Notes under the pieces: model-generated
Databases searched by the model: none
The model's input: only the letters and a program-made list of their open reading frames with translations
Told to the model about the DNA's origin: nothing
Program-made: the position numbers and the translations under genes
In this document: positions 1 to 6,350 of the stretch, piece by piece
How positions within the stretch are numbered: position 1 is the first letter of the stretch
Layout: each line of letters opens with the position of its first letter
Assembly (NCBI GenBank): GCA_003506635.1
Contig: DNZB01000171.1
Span: 7,905 to 17,776, forward strand
DNA length: 9,872 nt
DNA from: Parvularcula sp.
GTDB lineage: Bacteria; Pseudomonadota; Alphaproteobacteria; Caulobacterales; Parvularculaceae
Reading direction: 5' to 3'

Positions 1-444
1 GTGATCGGCGCGGGCGCGAGCGTCGGCCCTTTCGCCCGGCTTCGTCCGGGGACGGAGCTTTCAAAAGACGTGAAGATCGGCAATTTTGTCGAGGTCAAGA
101 ATGCAAAAGTCGGCGAGGGCGCAAAGCTTCCCCACCTCACATACGCCGGCGACGCGATGATCGGCGCGGGCGCCAATCTCGGCGCCGGGACGATCACCTG
201 CAATTATGACGGGTTTTCCAAGCACCGCACCGAAATCGGCGCGGAGGCTTTCATCGGCTCCAACTCCGCGCTCGTCGCGCCGGTTTCGATCGGCGCGCGC
301 GCCTATGTCGGTTCGGGCTCGGTCATCACGAAGAACGTCGAGGCGGACGCGCTCGCCGTCGCGCGCGGGCGCCAGGCGGATTTCAAGGGCTGGGCGGCGA
401 AGTTCCGCGCGGCGAACAGCGCGAGGAAGAAAGACAAATCATGA
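1..444 (+). CDS. glmU: Bifunctional GlmU, C-terminal acetyltransferase part (5' end outside window)
   Basis: GlmU acetylates glucosamine-1-phosphate and then uridylylates it to UDP-GlcNAc, the cytoplasmic precursor for peptidoglycan and lipopolysaccharide. Only the left-handed beta-helix acetyltransferase end is here: hexapeptide repeats ([30 protein letters not shown]) run through the 147 visible residues. By memory alignment with E. coli GlmU, the fragment starts near residue 319. Its R15, K33, H45, Y48, N59, N68 and K74 line up with the E. coli acetyltransferase residues R333, K351, H363, Y366, N377, N386 and K392, so this half looks fully functional. The GTG at position 1 is therefore very probably an internal valine codon and the uridylyltransferase domain lies upstream of the window. 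The stop overlaps the rpiA start as ATGA, which suggests coupled translation. Confidence 0.95.
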   Translation: MIGAGASVGPFARLRPGTELSKDVKIGNFVEVKNAKVGEGAKLPHLTYAGDAMIGAGANLGAGTITCNYDGFSKHRTEIGAEAFIGSNSALVAPVSIGARAYVGSGSVITKNVEADALAVARGRQADFKGWAAKFRAANSARKKDKS

Positions 445-1139
445 GCGCCGACGCTTATAAAAAGCAGGCGGCCGAAGCGGCGGCCGCGCTGGTCGGTCCC
501 GAAATGACGCTCGGCCTCGGCACCGGCTCGACTGCGGCGCACTTCATCGCGGCGCTGGCGCTGCGCGCGCGGGGCGGCCTCTATGTGAAGGGCGCGCCGA
601 CATCCGACGACACCGCGCGCAAAGCGGCGGCCGCGGGCATCGACCTCATCGAGCCGGATGAGACGACGATCATCGACCTCGCCGTCGACGGGACGGATGA
701 AGTCGACGGCGCCTTGACCCTGATCAAGGGGGGCGGCGGCGCGCTCCTGCGCGAGAAGATCGTTGCGAACGCCGCGCGCCGCTTCGTCGTCATCGCCGAC
801 GCGTCGAAGAAAGTCGCGCAGCTCGGGAAATTTCCGCTACCCGTCGAAATCGACCGCTTCGCCTTCGCGCTGACTGTGCGCGCGGTGCGCGAGGCGCTCG
901 CCGATCTCGGCTATGCGCGGGCGGAGGTTCGCCTGCGCGCCGGGGCCGCCGGGGCCGCTTTCCTCAGCGACGGCGGCAATTTCATCCTCGATTGCGCGCT
1001 TGCGCGCATCGACGACGCGCGGACGCTGGACAGCGCTCTGAAGAAGATCCCCGGCGTCATCGAAACCGGGCTCTTTATCGGCATGGCGGATGAGGTGATC
1101 CTCGCCGGCCCTGAAGGATTGGAGCGACTAAAGCCATGA
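441..1139 (+). CDS. rpiA: Ribose-5-phosphate isomerase A
   Basis: RpiA interconverts ribose-5-phosphate and ribulose-5-phosphate in the non-oxidative pentose phosphate pathway. The 232-residue product has the usual length and the full set of RpiA signatures: [11 protein letters not shown] (25-35) for the phosphate-binding loop, VDGTDEVDG (82-90), [11 protein letters not shown] (96-106), VIADASKK and GKFPLPVE. D83, D86, K96 and E105 match the active-site residues known from E. coli RpiA (D81, D84, K94, E103). The ATG start lies within the ATGA overlap with glmU, and the stop lies within a second ATGA overlap with the next gene, so it is the middle of a translationally coupled run. Nothing is missing or unusual. 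Confidence 0.97.
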   Translation: MSADAYKKQAAEAAAALVGPEMTLGLGTGSTAAHFIAALALRARGGLYVKGAPTSDDTARKAAAAGIDLIEPDETTIIDLAVDGTDEVDGALTLIKGGGGALLREKIVANAARRFVVIADASKKVAQLGKFPLPVEIDRFAFALTVRAVREALADLGYARAEVRLRAGAAGAAFLSDGGNFILDCALARIDDARTLDSALKKIPGVIETGLFIGMADEVILAGPEGLERLKP

Positions 1140-1645
1140 CGGCGCCCATCGACGAGCTTAAGGCGGCGATCCGCGATTACGGTCAGGCGGCCTTCCAGAA
1201 TCTGTTTCGCTGCCGCGCGCTTGGTGAGGCGATCCTTGAGGGGTTTCACGCCTATGAAGGCTGCCCGAAGGAAAACGTCGTCGCCGTTCCGGCGGAGGGC
1301 GCCTTTGATCCGCGCACCAGCTACGGCGAAAAGGCCTTTTCCTTCGCCGCGCGCGAGATCATCGTGCTCGAACCCGTGCGCTTCGGCCTTTGCCTCATTA
1401 TTGGCGATACGGATGACAAGGGCGCCTTGTGGCTTCGGACCCCCATCGCCGCGGAGGTCGCGGGCGACCAGTTTGACGTCTATGTCGCGCATCGCCCGGT
1501 CATTCACGTGCCGCTTGAATTCGCCGGAAAGCTTGCGCCGGTCTTCGCCGCCGCGCATCAGGAATTTCTGGAGACTTTCACGCTCGAAACCGACGATTTC
1601 AATGACGCCGGATTCAGAAACCGGATCGGCTTCCTGCCGGGGTAG
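1136..1645 (+). CDS. Conserved-looking protein of unknown function between rpiA and gor
   Basis: I do not recognise this 169-residue protein. It is very likely a real gene: it begins with an ATGA overlap on rpiA, ends inside the Shine-Dalgarno of gor, and its third codon positions are strongly GC-biased like its neighbours. No signal peptide, lipobox or clear membrane segment is visible, so it is probably cytoplasmic. Its N-terminal 45 residues look helical (a run of A, L, E and R with an LFRCRALGEAILEGF stretch); the rest alternates hydrophobic strands (IIVLEPVRFGLCLIIG, FDVYVAHRPVIHVPLEF) with acidic turns, ending in a helical FAAAHQEFLETF segment. Cysteines at about residues 26, 43 and 86 show no metal-binding pattern. 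Context suggests a link to sugar-phosphate or NADPH/glutathione metabolism, but that is inference only. Confidence 0.85.
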   Translation: MTAPIDELKAAIRDYGQAAFQNLFRCRALGEAILEGFHAYEGCPKENVVAVPAEGAFDPRTSYGEKAFSFAAREIIVLEPVRFGLCLIIGDTDDKGALWLRTPIAAEVAGDQFDVYVAHRPVIHVPLEFAGKLAPVFAAAHQEFLETFTLETDDFNDAGFRNRIGFLPG

Positions 1646-1648
1646 GAG
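1644..1648 (+). promoter_or_regulatory. Shine-Dalgarno for the GTG start of gor, overlapping upstream stop
   Basis: AGGAG lies 6 bases before the GTG at 1655 and supports that non-ATG start. The TAG stop of the upstream unknown gene (1643-1645) shares bases with it, so ribosomes ending the unknown gene arrive on the gor initiation site. This arrangement suggests the two proteins are made together. Confidence 0.7.
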
Positions 1649-1654
1649 AAACGG

Positions 1655-3016
1655 GTGACGACTTACGACTACGACCTTTTCACCATCGGCGCAGGCTCCG
1701 GCGGCGTGCGCGCCGCGCGCCTCGCCGCCAGCTATGGCGCGCGCGTCGCGGTTGCGGAGGAATTTCGCGTCGGCGGCACATGCGTCATTCGCGGCTGCGT
1801 GCCGAAGAAGCTGTTCGTCTACGCCTCGGAATTCGGCCATGCGTTTGCGGAGGCGCGCGGCTACGGCTGGACCGCCGACAACGCGCGCTTCGACTGGAAG
1901 ACGCTTGTCGCCAACAAGGACGCGGAGATCGCGCGGCTCTCAGGGCTCTATGTCAAGAACCTCAAAGCCGCGGGCGCTGAAATCATCGACAGCCGTGCGG
2001 AGCTCGAAGGTCCGCACGCCATCCGTCTCGTCAAGGAAAACCGCACCGTCACGGCGGCGAAGATTCTCGTCGCGACGGGCGGCCATCCGTGGACGGACGA
2101 CGCGATCCCCGGCCATCAGCTCGGCGTCACCTCAAACGAGGCGTTTCACCTCGATGAATTTCCGCGCCGCGTCGTCATCGCCGGCGGCGGCTATATTGCG
2201 GTCGAGTTCGCGTTCATCTTCGCCGGTCTCGGCGCTGAGGTGACGCTCGTCTACCGGCGCGACCGGGTCTTGCGCGAGTTTGACGCCGACATTTCGGCGG
2301 CCGTTCAGCGTGAGATCGAGAACGCCGGCATCCGCCTCGTCATCAACACCGTCTTCACCTCGATCGAGGATTTGGGCGGCGGCCGGCGGCGCGTCAATTT
2401 GAAGAACGGCGAGGCGGTCGAGGCGGACCTCGTCTTCTGGGCGGTGGGCAGGAAACCGAATACGGCGGGCCTCGGGCTCGATCGGGCGGGGGTCGCCCTC
2501 GACGGGGAGGGCGCGGTCATCGTCGATGAATTTTCGCGCACCAATGTCGCGCATATTTTCGCGGTGGGCGACGTGACGAACCGCGTCGCCCTGACGCCGG
2601 TCGCGATCCGCGAAGGGGCGGCCTTCGCCGAAACCGAGTTCAACAAGAACCCGGTGAAAGTCGATTACACGTATATCCCGAAAGCGGTTTTCGCGCAGCC
2701 GCCGGCGGCGAGCGTCGGCTATTCGGAGGCCGACGCGCGGGAAAAATGCGGCGCTGTCGACATCTACAAGACCGATTTCCGCCCGATGAAAGCGACGCTC
2801 TCGGGCGGCAAGGCGCGCACAATGATGAAGCTCGTCGTCGAGTCGAAGTCCGACCGCGTCCTCGGCGTCCACATCGTCGGCGAGGGCGCGGCGGAAATGA
2901 TCCAGTGTCTCGCTGTCGCGGTGAAAGCGGGTCTTACAAAGCGCGATTTCGACGATACGATGGCGCTCCATCCGACCAGCGCGGAGGAATTGGTGCTGAT
3001 GCGGGGGAAGGTTTAG
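1655..3016 (+). CDS. gor: Glutathione-disulfide reductase
   Basis: Gor reduces glutathione disulfide to two GSH with NADPH, using FAD and a redox disulfide, in the cytoplasm. The 453-residue protein has a typical length. The N-terminal FAD dinucleotide fold is GAGSGG (12-17), followed by the redox-active GGTCVIRGCVPKK with C43 and C48. A second dinucleotide fold, GGGYIAVEFA, binds the cofactor, and the arginines in YRRDRVLREFD are the kind that contact the NADPH 2'-phosphate, favouring NADPH over NADH. AVGDV is the second FAD contact and HPTSAEE near the C-terminus supplies H439 and E444 for proton transfer at the partner subunit of the dimer. The CVIRGC spelling separates it from lipoamide dehydrogenase (usually CLNVGC). 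It starts with GTG at an AGGAG site. It is the last gene of the + strand run and converges on dapD. Confidence 0.96.
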   Translation: MTTYDYDLFTIGAGSGGVRAARLAASYGARVAVAEEFRVGGTCVIRGCVPKKLFVYASEFGHAFAEARGYGWTADNARFDWKTLVANKDAEIARLSGLYVKNLKAAGAEIIDSRAELEGPHAIRLVKENRTVTAAKILVATGGHPWTDDAIPGHQLGVTSNEAFHLDEFPRRVVIAGGGYIAVEFAFIFAGLGAEVTLVYRRDRVLREFDADISAAVQREIENAGIRLVINTVFTSIEDLGGGRRRVNLKNGEAVEADLVFWAVGRKPNTAGLGLDRAGVALDGEGAVIVDEFSRTNVAHIFAVGDVTNRVALTPVAIREGAAFAETEFNKNPVKVDYTYIPKAVFAQPPAASVGYSEADAREKCGAVDIYKTDFRPMKATLSGGKARTMMKLVVESKSDRVLGVHIVGEGAAEMIQCLAVAVKAGLTKRDFDDTMALHPTSAEELVLMRGKV

Positions 3017-3036
3017 GGCCGGGCCGTCACAGCTCT

Positions 3037-3193
3037 TTTAACCCGTCACCCCGGACGCCGTCCTTCGTGAGCCTCAGGGTGAAGAGGCGAACCGGGGACC
3101 AGCTCCCGACACTCACCATCGTGCGCGCCAGCAGTTCAGGAGATGGACCCCGGGTTCGCGCCAAGAGGCGCGCCCCGGGGTGACGGAGTTAAA
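3037..3193. repeat. Intergenic repeat element with terminal inverted repeats
   Basis: The gap between convergent gor and dapD is filled by an element bounded by inverted repeats: TTTAACCCGTCACCCCGG at 3037-3054 and CCGGGGTGACGGAGTTAAA at 3175-3193, which match over 18 bases with one inserted base. Inside are a second inverted pair (GCGAACCGGGGACC at 3087-3100 against GGACCCCGGGTTCGC at 3145-3159) and a GC-rich hairpin whose stems pair 3148-3154 with 3174-3180 and 3157-3162 with 3167-3172 around an AAGA loop. The segment at 3061-3084 (TCCTTCGTGA then CCTCAGGGTGAAG) is the reverse complement of the flanks of the repeat at 9510-9554. It has no coding frame of its own. It resembles the palindromic intergenic repeats common in alphaproteobacteria and may end transcription or stabilise mRNA 3' ends for both genes; no T-tract follows the hairpin. 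Confidence 0.7.
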
Positions 3194-3244
3194 TACGGAA
3201 TTAATCCGCACACTGCATATCGAGATCTTTAGTCTGCGGCCGCT

Positions 3245-4072
3245 CTAATCCCTGAGCAACTCATTGACGCTCGTCTTCGCCCGCGTCTTTTCGTCGACGC
3301 GCTTGACGATCACCGCGCAGTAAAGCGACGGTCCGCCCTTGGGCGAGGGCAGCGCGCCGGAGACGACGACGGAATAGGGCGGCACTTCGCCGTAAAGTAC
3401 TGCGCCCGTTTCGCGGTCGACAATCTTCGTCGACTGGCCGAGATAAACGCCCATCGAAAGCACCGACCCCTCGCGCACGATGACGCCTTCGGCGACTTCG
3501 GCGCGCGCGCCGATGAAGCAGTTGTCCTCGATGATGACGGGGCTCGCCTGCAATGGCTCAAGAACGCCGCCGATGCCCGCCCCGCCCGAGATGTGGCAGT
3601 TCTTCCCGATCTGCGCGCAGGAGCCGACCGTCGCCCAGGCGTCGATCATCGACCCCTCGCCGACATAGGCGCCGATATTAACGAAAGAGGGGATCAAGAC
3701 CGCGCCGGGCGCCACGAACGCCCCGCGCCGCACGATCGCGCCCGGCACGGCGCGAAATCCGCCCTTGCGGAAATCATCGTCTGTCCAGCCGGTGAATTTC
3801 AGCGGAACCTTGTCCCACCACGGCCCCGGCGCCGCACCGATCGTCGCATTGTCATATAGCCGGAAGGAAAGGAGCACCGCCTTCTTCAGCCATTGATGCG
3901 TCACCCATTCCCCGTTCGCCGAGCGCGAGGCGACGCGCGCCTCGCCCCGGTCAAGGAGGGTAAGGGCCGCATCGACCGCCGCGCGCGGCTCGCCCGACGT
4001 CGCGGGGGAAAGGCCCGCGCGCGCCTCCCACAGGGCTTCGATGCGGGAGGCAAGGGCGGCAGCGTCGGTCAT
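3245..4072 (-). CDS. dapD: 2,3,4,5-tetrahydropyridine-2,6-dicarboxylate N-succinyltransferase
   Basis: DapD transfers a succinyl group from succinyl-CoA to tetrahydrodipicolinate, the committed step of the succinylase branch that makes meso-diaminopimelate and lysine. The 275-residue length is standard. After a helical N-terminal domain (about 1-100), the left-handed beta-helix contains the family hallmark [19 protein letters not shown] (140-158) and [12 protein letters not shown] (162-173). D144 corresponds to the catalytic aspartate D141 of E. coli DapD by memory alignment. The C-terminal part ([21 protein letters not shown]) is also typical. The ATG at 4072 gives the expected N-terminus; only a weak GAG lies upstream as ribosome site. 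The gene stands alone, with no dapE or other dap gene in view, and converges on gor. Confidence 0.97.
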   Translation of the reverse strand: MTDAAALASRIEALWEARAGLSPATSGEPRAAVDAALTLLDRGEARVASRSANGEWVTHQWLKKAVLLSFRLYDNATIGAAPGPWWDKVPLKFTGWTDDDFRKGGFRAVPGAIVRRGAFVAPGAVLIPSFVNIGAYVGEGSMIDAWATVGSCAQIGKNCHISGGAGIGGVLEPLQASPVIIEDNCFIGARAEVAEGVIVREGSVLSMGVYLGQSTKIVDRETGAVLYGEVPPYSVVVSGALPSPKGGPSLYCAVIVKRVDEKTRAKTSVNELLRD

Positions 4073-4274
4073 CAGTGGCGCTCTCGTTGAACGGGACCGC
4101 TTTTAGCGGGGCCGCCCTTCGGCGACAATCGCGGCAGCGGGACCGTGGGCGCGGCCCTTCGTTTGATCGTAGGCGGATGATATTTCGTCCCCTCGCCCTC
4201 ACCCCGCACCTGCGCGCCGCGGGCGGGGGGAGCCGGGGCGTCGCGGATTCCCCAAATACGCGCGTTAACCATAG

Positions 4275-4297
4275 CAACACACCTAATAAATGTGTTG
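4275..4297. promoter_or_regulatory. AT-rich inverted repeat, possible operator upstream of dapD
   Basis: CAACACA (4275-4281) and TGTGTTG (4291-4297) are perfect 7-base inverted arms around the 9-base AT-rich spacer CCTAATAAA. Such an AT-rich dyad stands out in this GC-rich sequence and has the size of a binding site for a dimeric repressor. It lies about 200 bases before the dapD start, so it could belong to the dapD promoter or to a transcript going the other way. No regulator gene is nearby to pair it with. Confidence 0.35.
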
Positions 4298-4331
4298 ACG
4301 GTCCCCTGCATCGTGCTCCATGGTTGCGCCG

Positions 4332-4358
4332 TCGCGCCGGGGGCCCCTTCCGGCGCGA
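4332..4358. repeat. GC-rich inverted repeat (hairpin) in the dapD upstream region
   Basis: TCGCGCCGG (4332-4340) and CCGGCGCGA (4350-4358) are perfect 9-base complementary arms around a 9-base GC-rich spacer. As RNA from either strand this would be a very stable hairpin. On the + strand a TTGTCGTTTC stretch follows, too weak in T for a confident terminator. Its role is unknown; it could be part of a small RNA or a leader structure. Confidence 0.4.
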
Positions 4359-4538
4359 TTGTCGTTTCTGACCGGTGCTTCGAAGACGGGTTCGTCCCTG
4401 AGAAGCGGCGGCTTTGACAAGTCCTGGTGGGCGCGCGTTCTGACGGCTGGGTCCGTTGGCCGCGCGTGCGTATCAAACAACTCGCTGAACCGACGTTCAG
4501 ACGAGGCGGCGGACCCGCGTCTAGGTCTTTTGAAAAGT

Positions 4539-4571
4539 CAGGGGCTCTTGAGGGCCCTCCTCAAGCCCCTG
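4539..4571 (-). terminator. Second (distal) hairpin behind the SYLF gene
   Basis: CAGGGGCTCTTGAGG (4539-4553) pairs with CCTCAAGCCCCTG (4559-4571), giving a 13-base-pair stem with a two-base bulge and a five-base loop. Read on the - strand, the hairpin is followed by ACTTTTC, a short T-run. It lies immediately behind the stronger terminator at 4573-4611, so the two look like a tandem terminator for the SYLF transcript protecting dapD from read-through. A protein-binding or processing role is an alternative. Confidence 0.45.
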
Positions 4572-4572
4572 G

Positions 4573-4611
4573 AAAAAAGGCGCCTTTCAGAACCCCGAAA
4601 AGGCGCCTTTT
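4573..4611 (-). terminator. Rho-independent terminator of the SYLF-domain gene
   Basis: On the - strand two copies of the palindrome AAAGGCGCCTTT (centred near 4604 and 4581) can pair as one hairpin: a stem of about 14 base pairs with a single bulged base, an 8-base GGGGTTCT loop, and then a run of six T. It starts about 70 bases behind the stop codon at 4683. On the + strand the same stem ends in TTTT before GCGG, so weak activity in that direction is possible. A third, shorter copy of the palindrome (AAGGCGCCTT, 4664-4673) sits between the stop and the terminator. Confidence 0.7.
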
Positions 4612-4682
4612 GCGGCTATACCCCGCAAGGGACCTCGAATTTTCAGCACACGGGCGAGTCGTCAAGGCGCCTTTCTACGGCC

Positions 4683-5234
4683 CTAATCCTTGTGGATGCG
4701 GGTGATCTTCGACCCTTCCAGGGCGAGGTTGTACATCAGGCCCTTGCCGTCAAAGACGAAGGCGACGATCGGCTGATTAAGTTCCTTGGTGTCGATCTGC
4801 GCGCCGGCGTCAAGCGTGATGACCGTGACGGAAGCGTCGACGCCGATCTCCCAGCCCTGGCTCGACCGGAATTTTTCAAGCGCCTCAGGGTCAAGGAAGA
4901 CGATGATCTGGCGGCGCGCCTGCGCGCCGAGCTGAAAGCCGATTGAAGCAGCGGCCGACGAATAATAGCCGGCGGTGCGCCCGCCGATGCGCAAGGCGCC
5001 TTCGCCATATTCGCCGCCAATACCGATGCCGGCCTTCTTGATCGACGGGAAAACGAGGACGCCGGCCGCGCGATTGAGAACCGCATCAGCGCCGCCGATC
5101 TGATCGCGGAATTCAGCGAGCGCCTTGTCGACGCGGCGGTCGATTTTGGACTTCGAGGCGGCGTCGGCCGCGCCGGTGAAGGCGAACAGCGCCGCGAGGG
5201 CGGCGAGTAGCAGGCGGTTAATCGTCAGGGCCAT
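4683..5234 (-). CDS. Secreted SYLF/Ysc84-domain (putative lipid-binding) protein
   Basis: This 183-residue protein has an N-terminal signal peptide (hydrophobic residues 8-23, likely cleavage after ADA near residue 25), so it is exported to the periplasm. The rest matches the SYLF or Ysc84 family: IGGADAVLNRAAGVLVFPS, then KKAGIGIGGEYGEGALR, GYYSSAAASIGFQLGAQ, and VDASVTVITLDAGAQIDT with FVFDGKGLMYNLALEGSKI at the C-terminus. Members are known to bind phosphoinositides in eukaryotes; the bacterial role is not settled. The start is well supported by GGAGG (5241-5245) six bases ahead of the ATG. It is followed by tandem terminators. An 85-base gap separates it from the DJ-1 gene upstream, so it may have its own promoter or be the tail of the long - strand operon; no clear promoter boxes are seen. 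Confidence 0.92.
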   Translation of the reverse strand: MALTINRLLLAALAALFAFTGAADAASKSKIDRRVDKALAEFRDQIGGADAVLNRAAGVLVFPSIKKAGIGIGGEYGEGALRIGGRTAGYYSSAAASIGFQLGAQARRQIIVFLDPEALEKFRSSQGWEIGVDASVTVITLDAGAQIDTKELNQPIVAFVFDGKGLMYNLALEGSKITRIHKD

Positions 5235-5319
5235 GGTGGTCCTCCGTCATTTACAGGCGCGAAATCCTGCCGTTGTCTTGGGCCGAAATGGGGCGGGACG
5301 GCAAGGACTTACCGATTAG

Positions 5320-5988
5320 TCATGCCGATAACGCGCGCGTGAGGGCGGCGCGAAACGCCTCCCGCCGCGGGGCATAGCGCTGATCCATCGCGGCAAGCGC
5401 GGCGGGCGCGGCCTTTTCCGGCGCGCCGGCGTCAAAGGGCGGGGCGGGGTCGTATTCCAGCGCCAGCTGGATCGCGCGCGCCGTTTTCTCGCCGGCGATC
5501 TCGGAGGCAAGCGTCAGGGCGAAGTCGATCCCTGCGGTGACGCCGCCGCCGGTGAACAAGGTCCCGTCGCGGACGACGCGGGCCTTGACCGGGATCGCGC
5601 CGACGCGGGCAAGGTCATCGTGATAGGCCCAGTGCGTCGTTGCGCGCTTGCCCTTGAGGAGGCCCGCCGCGCCGAGAATGAAGGCGCCGGTGCACACGCT
5701 CGTGACATAGCGGGCGCTTGCGCCCTCGCGGCGGACGAACGCCATCAGCTCCGGATCGTTCATCGCGTCGTCGACGCCGAACCCGCCAGGGACGACAAGA
5801 ACATCCGCAGGCGGACAATCAGCGAAGGTGCATGTCGGGTTGAGCGTAAGCGTCGCATCGGTCGGAACGGGCGCCATCGACGCCGCCGCGATGCGGACCT
5901 TGGCGTCCGGCAGTCGCGACAGCACCTGCAAGGGCCCGGTGAAGTCGAGCTGCGTGACGTTCGGGAACAAGACGAAGACGACGTTCAT
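5320..5988 (-). CDS. DJ-1/PfpI family protein, isonitrile hydratase-like
   Basis: The product is a class I glutamine-amidotransferase-like fold of the DJ-1/PfpI superfamily, about 222 residues, without the AraC helix-turn-helix that follows this domain in the transcription-factor branch. The nucleophile elbow is VTSVCTGAFILGAAGLLKG with C99, preceded by VVPGGFG (65-71), and THWAYHDDLA follows. D15 in FPNVTQLDFTGP, C99 and T100 are at positions comparable to the catalytic Asp, Cys and Thr described for Pseudomonas putida isonitrile hydratase, so hydration of an isonitrile to an N-formamide is a candidate reaction; other members act as glyoxalases, chaperones or proteases. I chose the ATG at 5988 because it overlaps the upstream stop as ATGA, like other junctions here, with GGGG just ahead; an ATG at 5997 would add three residues. 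It ends the overlapping gene run. Confidence 0.88.
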   Translation of the reverse strand: MNVVFVLFPNVTQLDFTGPLQVLSRLPDAKVRIAAASMAPVPTDATLTLNPTCTFADCPPADVLVVPGGFGVDDAMNDPELMAFVRREGASARYVTSVCTGAFILGAAGLLKGKRATTHWAYHDDLARVGAIPVKARVVRDGTLFTGGGVTAGIDFALTLASEIAGEKTARAIQLALEYDPAPPFDAGAPEKAAPAALAAMDQRYAPRREAFRAALTRALSA

Positions 5989-6350
5989 CGGCCCCATCCG
6001 GCGATAACTTCCATCACCTCATGCGGGTCTCGGCCCGATCTGTCGATCCACTCTTGCGATGGTCCCTTCCAGCGATGCTTCGACCAGTCGACGGCGCCGT
6101 TCTTCCGGAATGCGACGCCTTCCTTTTTCAGGCGCCGGCGCTGTTCCTCCGCACCCGAATGATCGGCGGGCTGACCTGACGCGGTGACGATGCGATACCA
6201 CGGCAGGCCCTTCGGCGCTGAATGAAGCGCCCGCGCCGTCTGCCGCGGCCCGGCGCCGTGAATGAGGCTCGCGATCATCCCGTAGCTCGCGACTTCGCCC
6301 GCCGGCACCTCGAAGATGAGGGCGTGGAAGAGGGCGGGATTCGCGCTCAC
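5985..6350 (-). CDS. Alkyltransferase-like (ATL) protein, MGMT family without active cysteine
   Basis: This 121-residue protein matches the C-terminal domain of O6-alkylguanine-DNA alkyltransferases: [15 protein letters not shown] (13-27), an arginine-rich QTARAL segment and [11 protein letters not shown] (50-60). The alkyl-accepting PCHR of true methyltransferases is replaced by PWYR, with W51 in place of the cysteine. That is the mark of ATL proteins, which bind O6-alkylguanine, flip it out and hand the lesion to nucleotide excision repair instead of repairing it. The GTG start at 6350 forms a GTGA overlap with the thiolase stop, with an AGGTGG purine tract close upstream. The frame stays open further upstream, but only as antisense-like sequence inside the thiolase gene. 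Its stop overlaps the DJ-1 start as ATGA. A DNA-damage sensor inside a lipid-degradation operon is uncommon company. Confidence 0.9.
   Translation of the reverse strand: MSANPALFHALIFEVPAGEVASYGMIASLIHGAGPRQTARALHSAPKGLPWYRIVTASGQPADHSGAEEQRRRLKKEGVAFRKNGAVDWSKHRWKGPSQEWIDRSGRDPHEVMEVIAGWGR

Larger units (their letters stand above)
4073..4682. other. Gene-free stretch of about 610 bp upstream of dapD, rich in palindromes
   Basis: No frame here has convincing protein character: the open frames on both strands are low-complexity, rich in Arg, Pro and Ser, and run into dapD or into antisense of the SYLF gene. What can be seen is the following. Near dapD (4100-4135) there is a short CCGCT/AGCGG hairpin in the presumed dapD leader. 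At 4190-4240 there is a C-rich then G-rich tract. An AT-rich inverted repeat lies at 4275-4297, a GC-rich inverted repeat at 4332-4358, and tandem hairpins ending the SYLF transcript at 4539-4611. The dapD promoter must lie here if dapD is transcribed alone, but no clear -35/-10 pair stands out. An unannotated small RNA is possible. I see no tRNA or known structured RNA. Confidence 0.6.

Noticed and set aside
911..1840. 309-residue open frame on the - strand across rpiA, the unknown gene and gor
   Set aside because: It is antisense to three well-supported coupled genes, is rich in Arg, Ala and Asp, shows no family motif and has no ribosome site; long antisense frames are expected in GC-rich genes.
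2132..2971. 279-residue open frame antisense to gor
   Set aside because: Low-complexity Arg/Asp/Ala composition, opposite to a gene with all glutathione reductase motifs; a shadow frame.
3236..3243. GCGGCCGC palindrome just behind the dapD stop
   Set aside because: An 8-base GC palindrome is expected by chance in such GC-rich sequence and no structure extends around it.
4072..4476. 134-residue - strand frame upstream of dapD
   Set aside because: Composition is Arg/Pro/Thr-rich without domain features, and it touches the dapD start without a plausible ribosome site; judged non-coding.
4320..4946. 208-residue + strand frame in the gap and antisense to the SYLF gene
   Set aside because: It runs through the terminator hairpins and into the antisense of a clear gene; no motif or convincing start.
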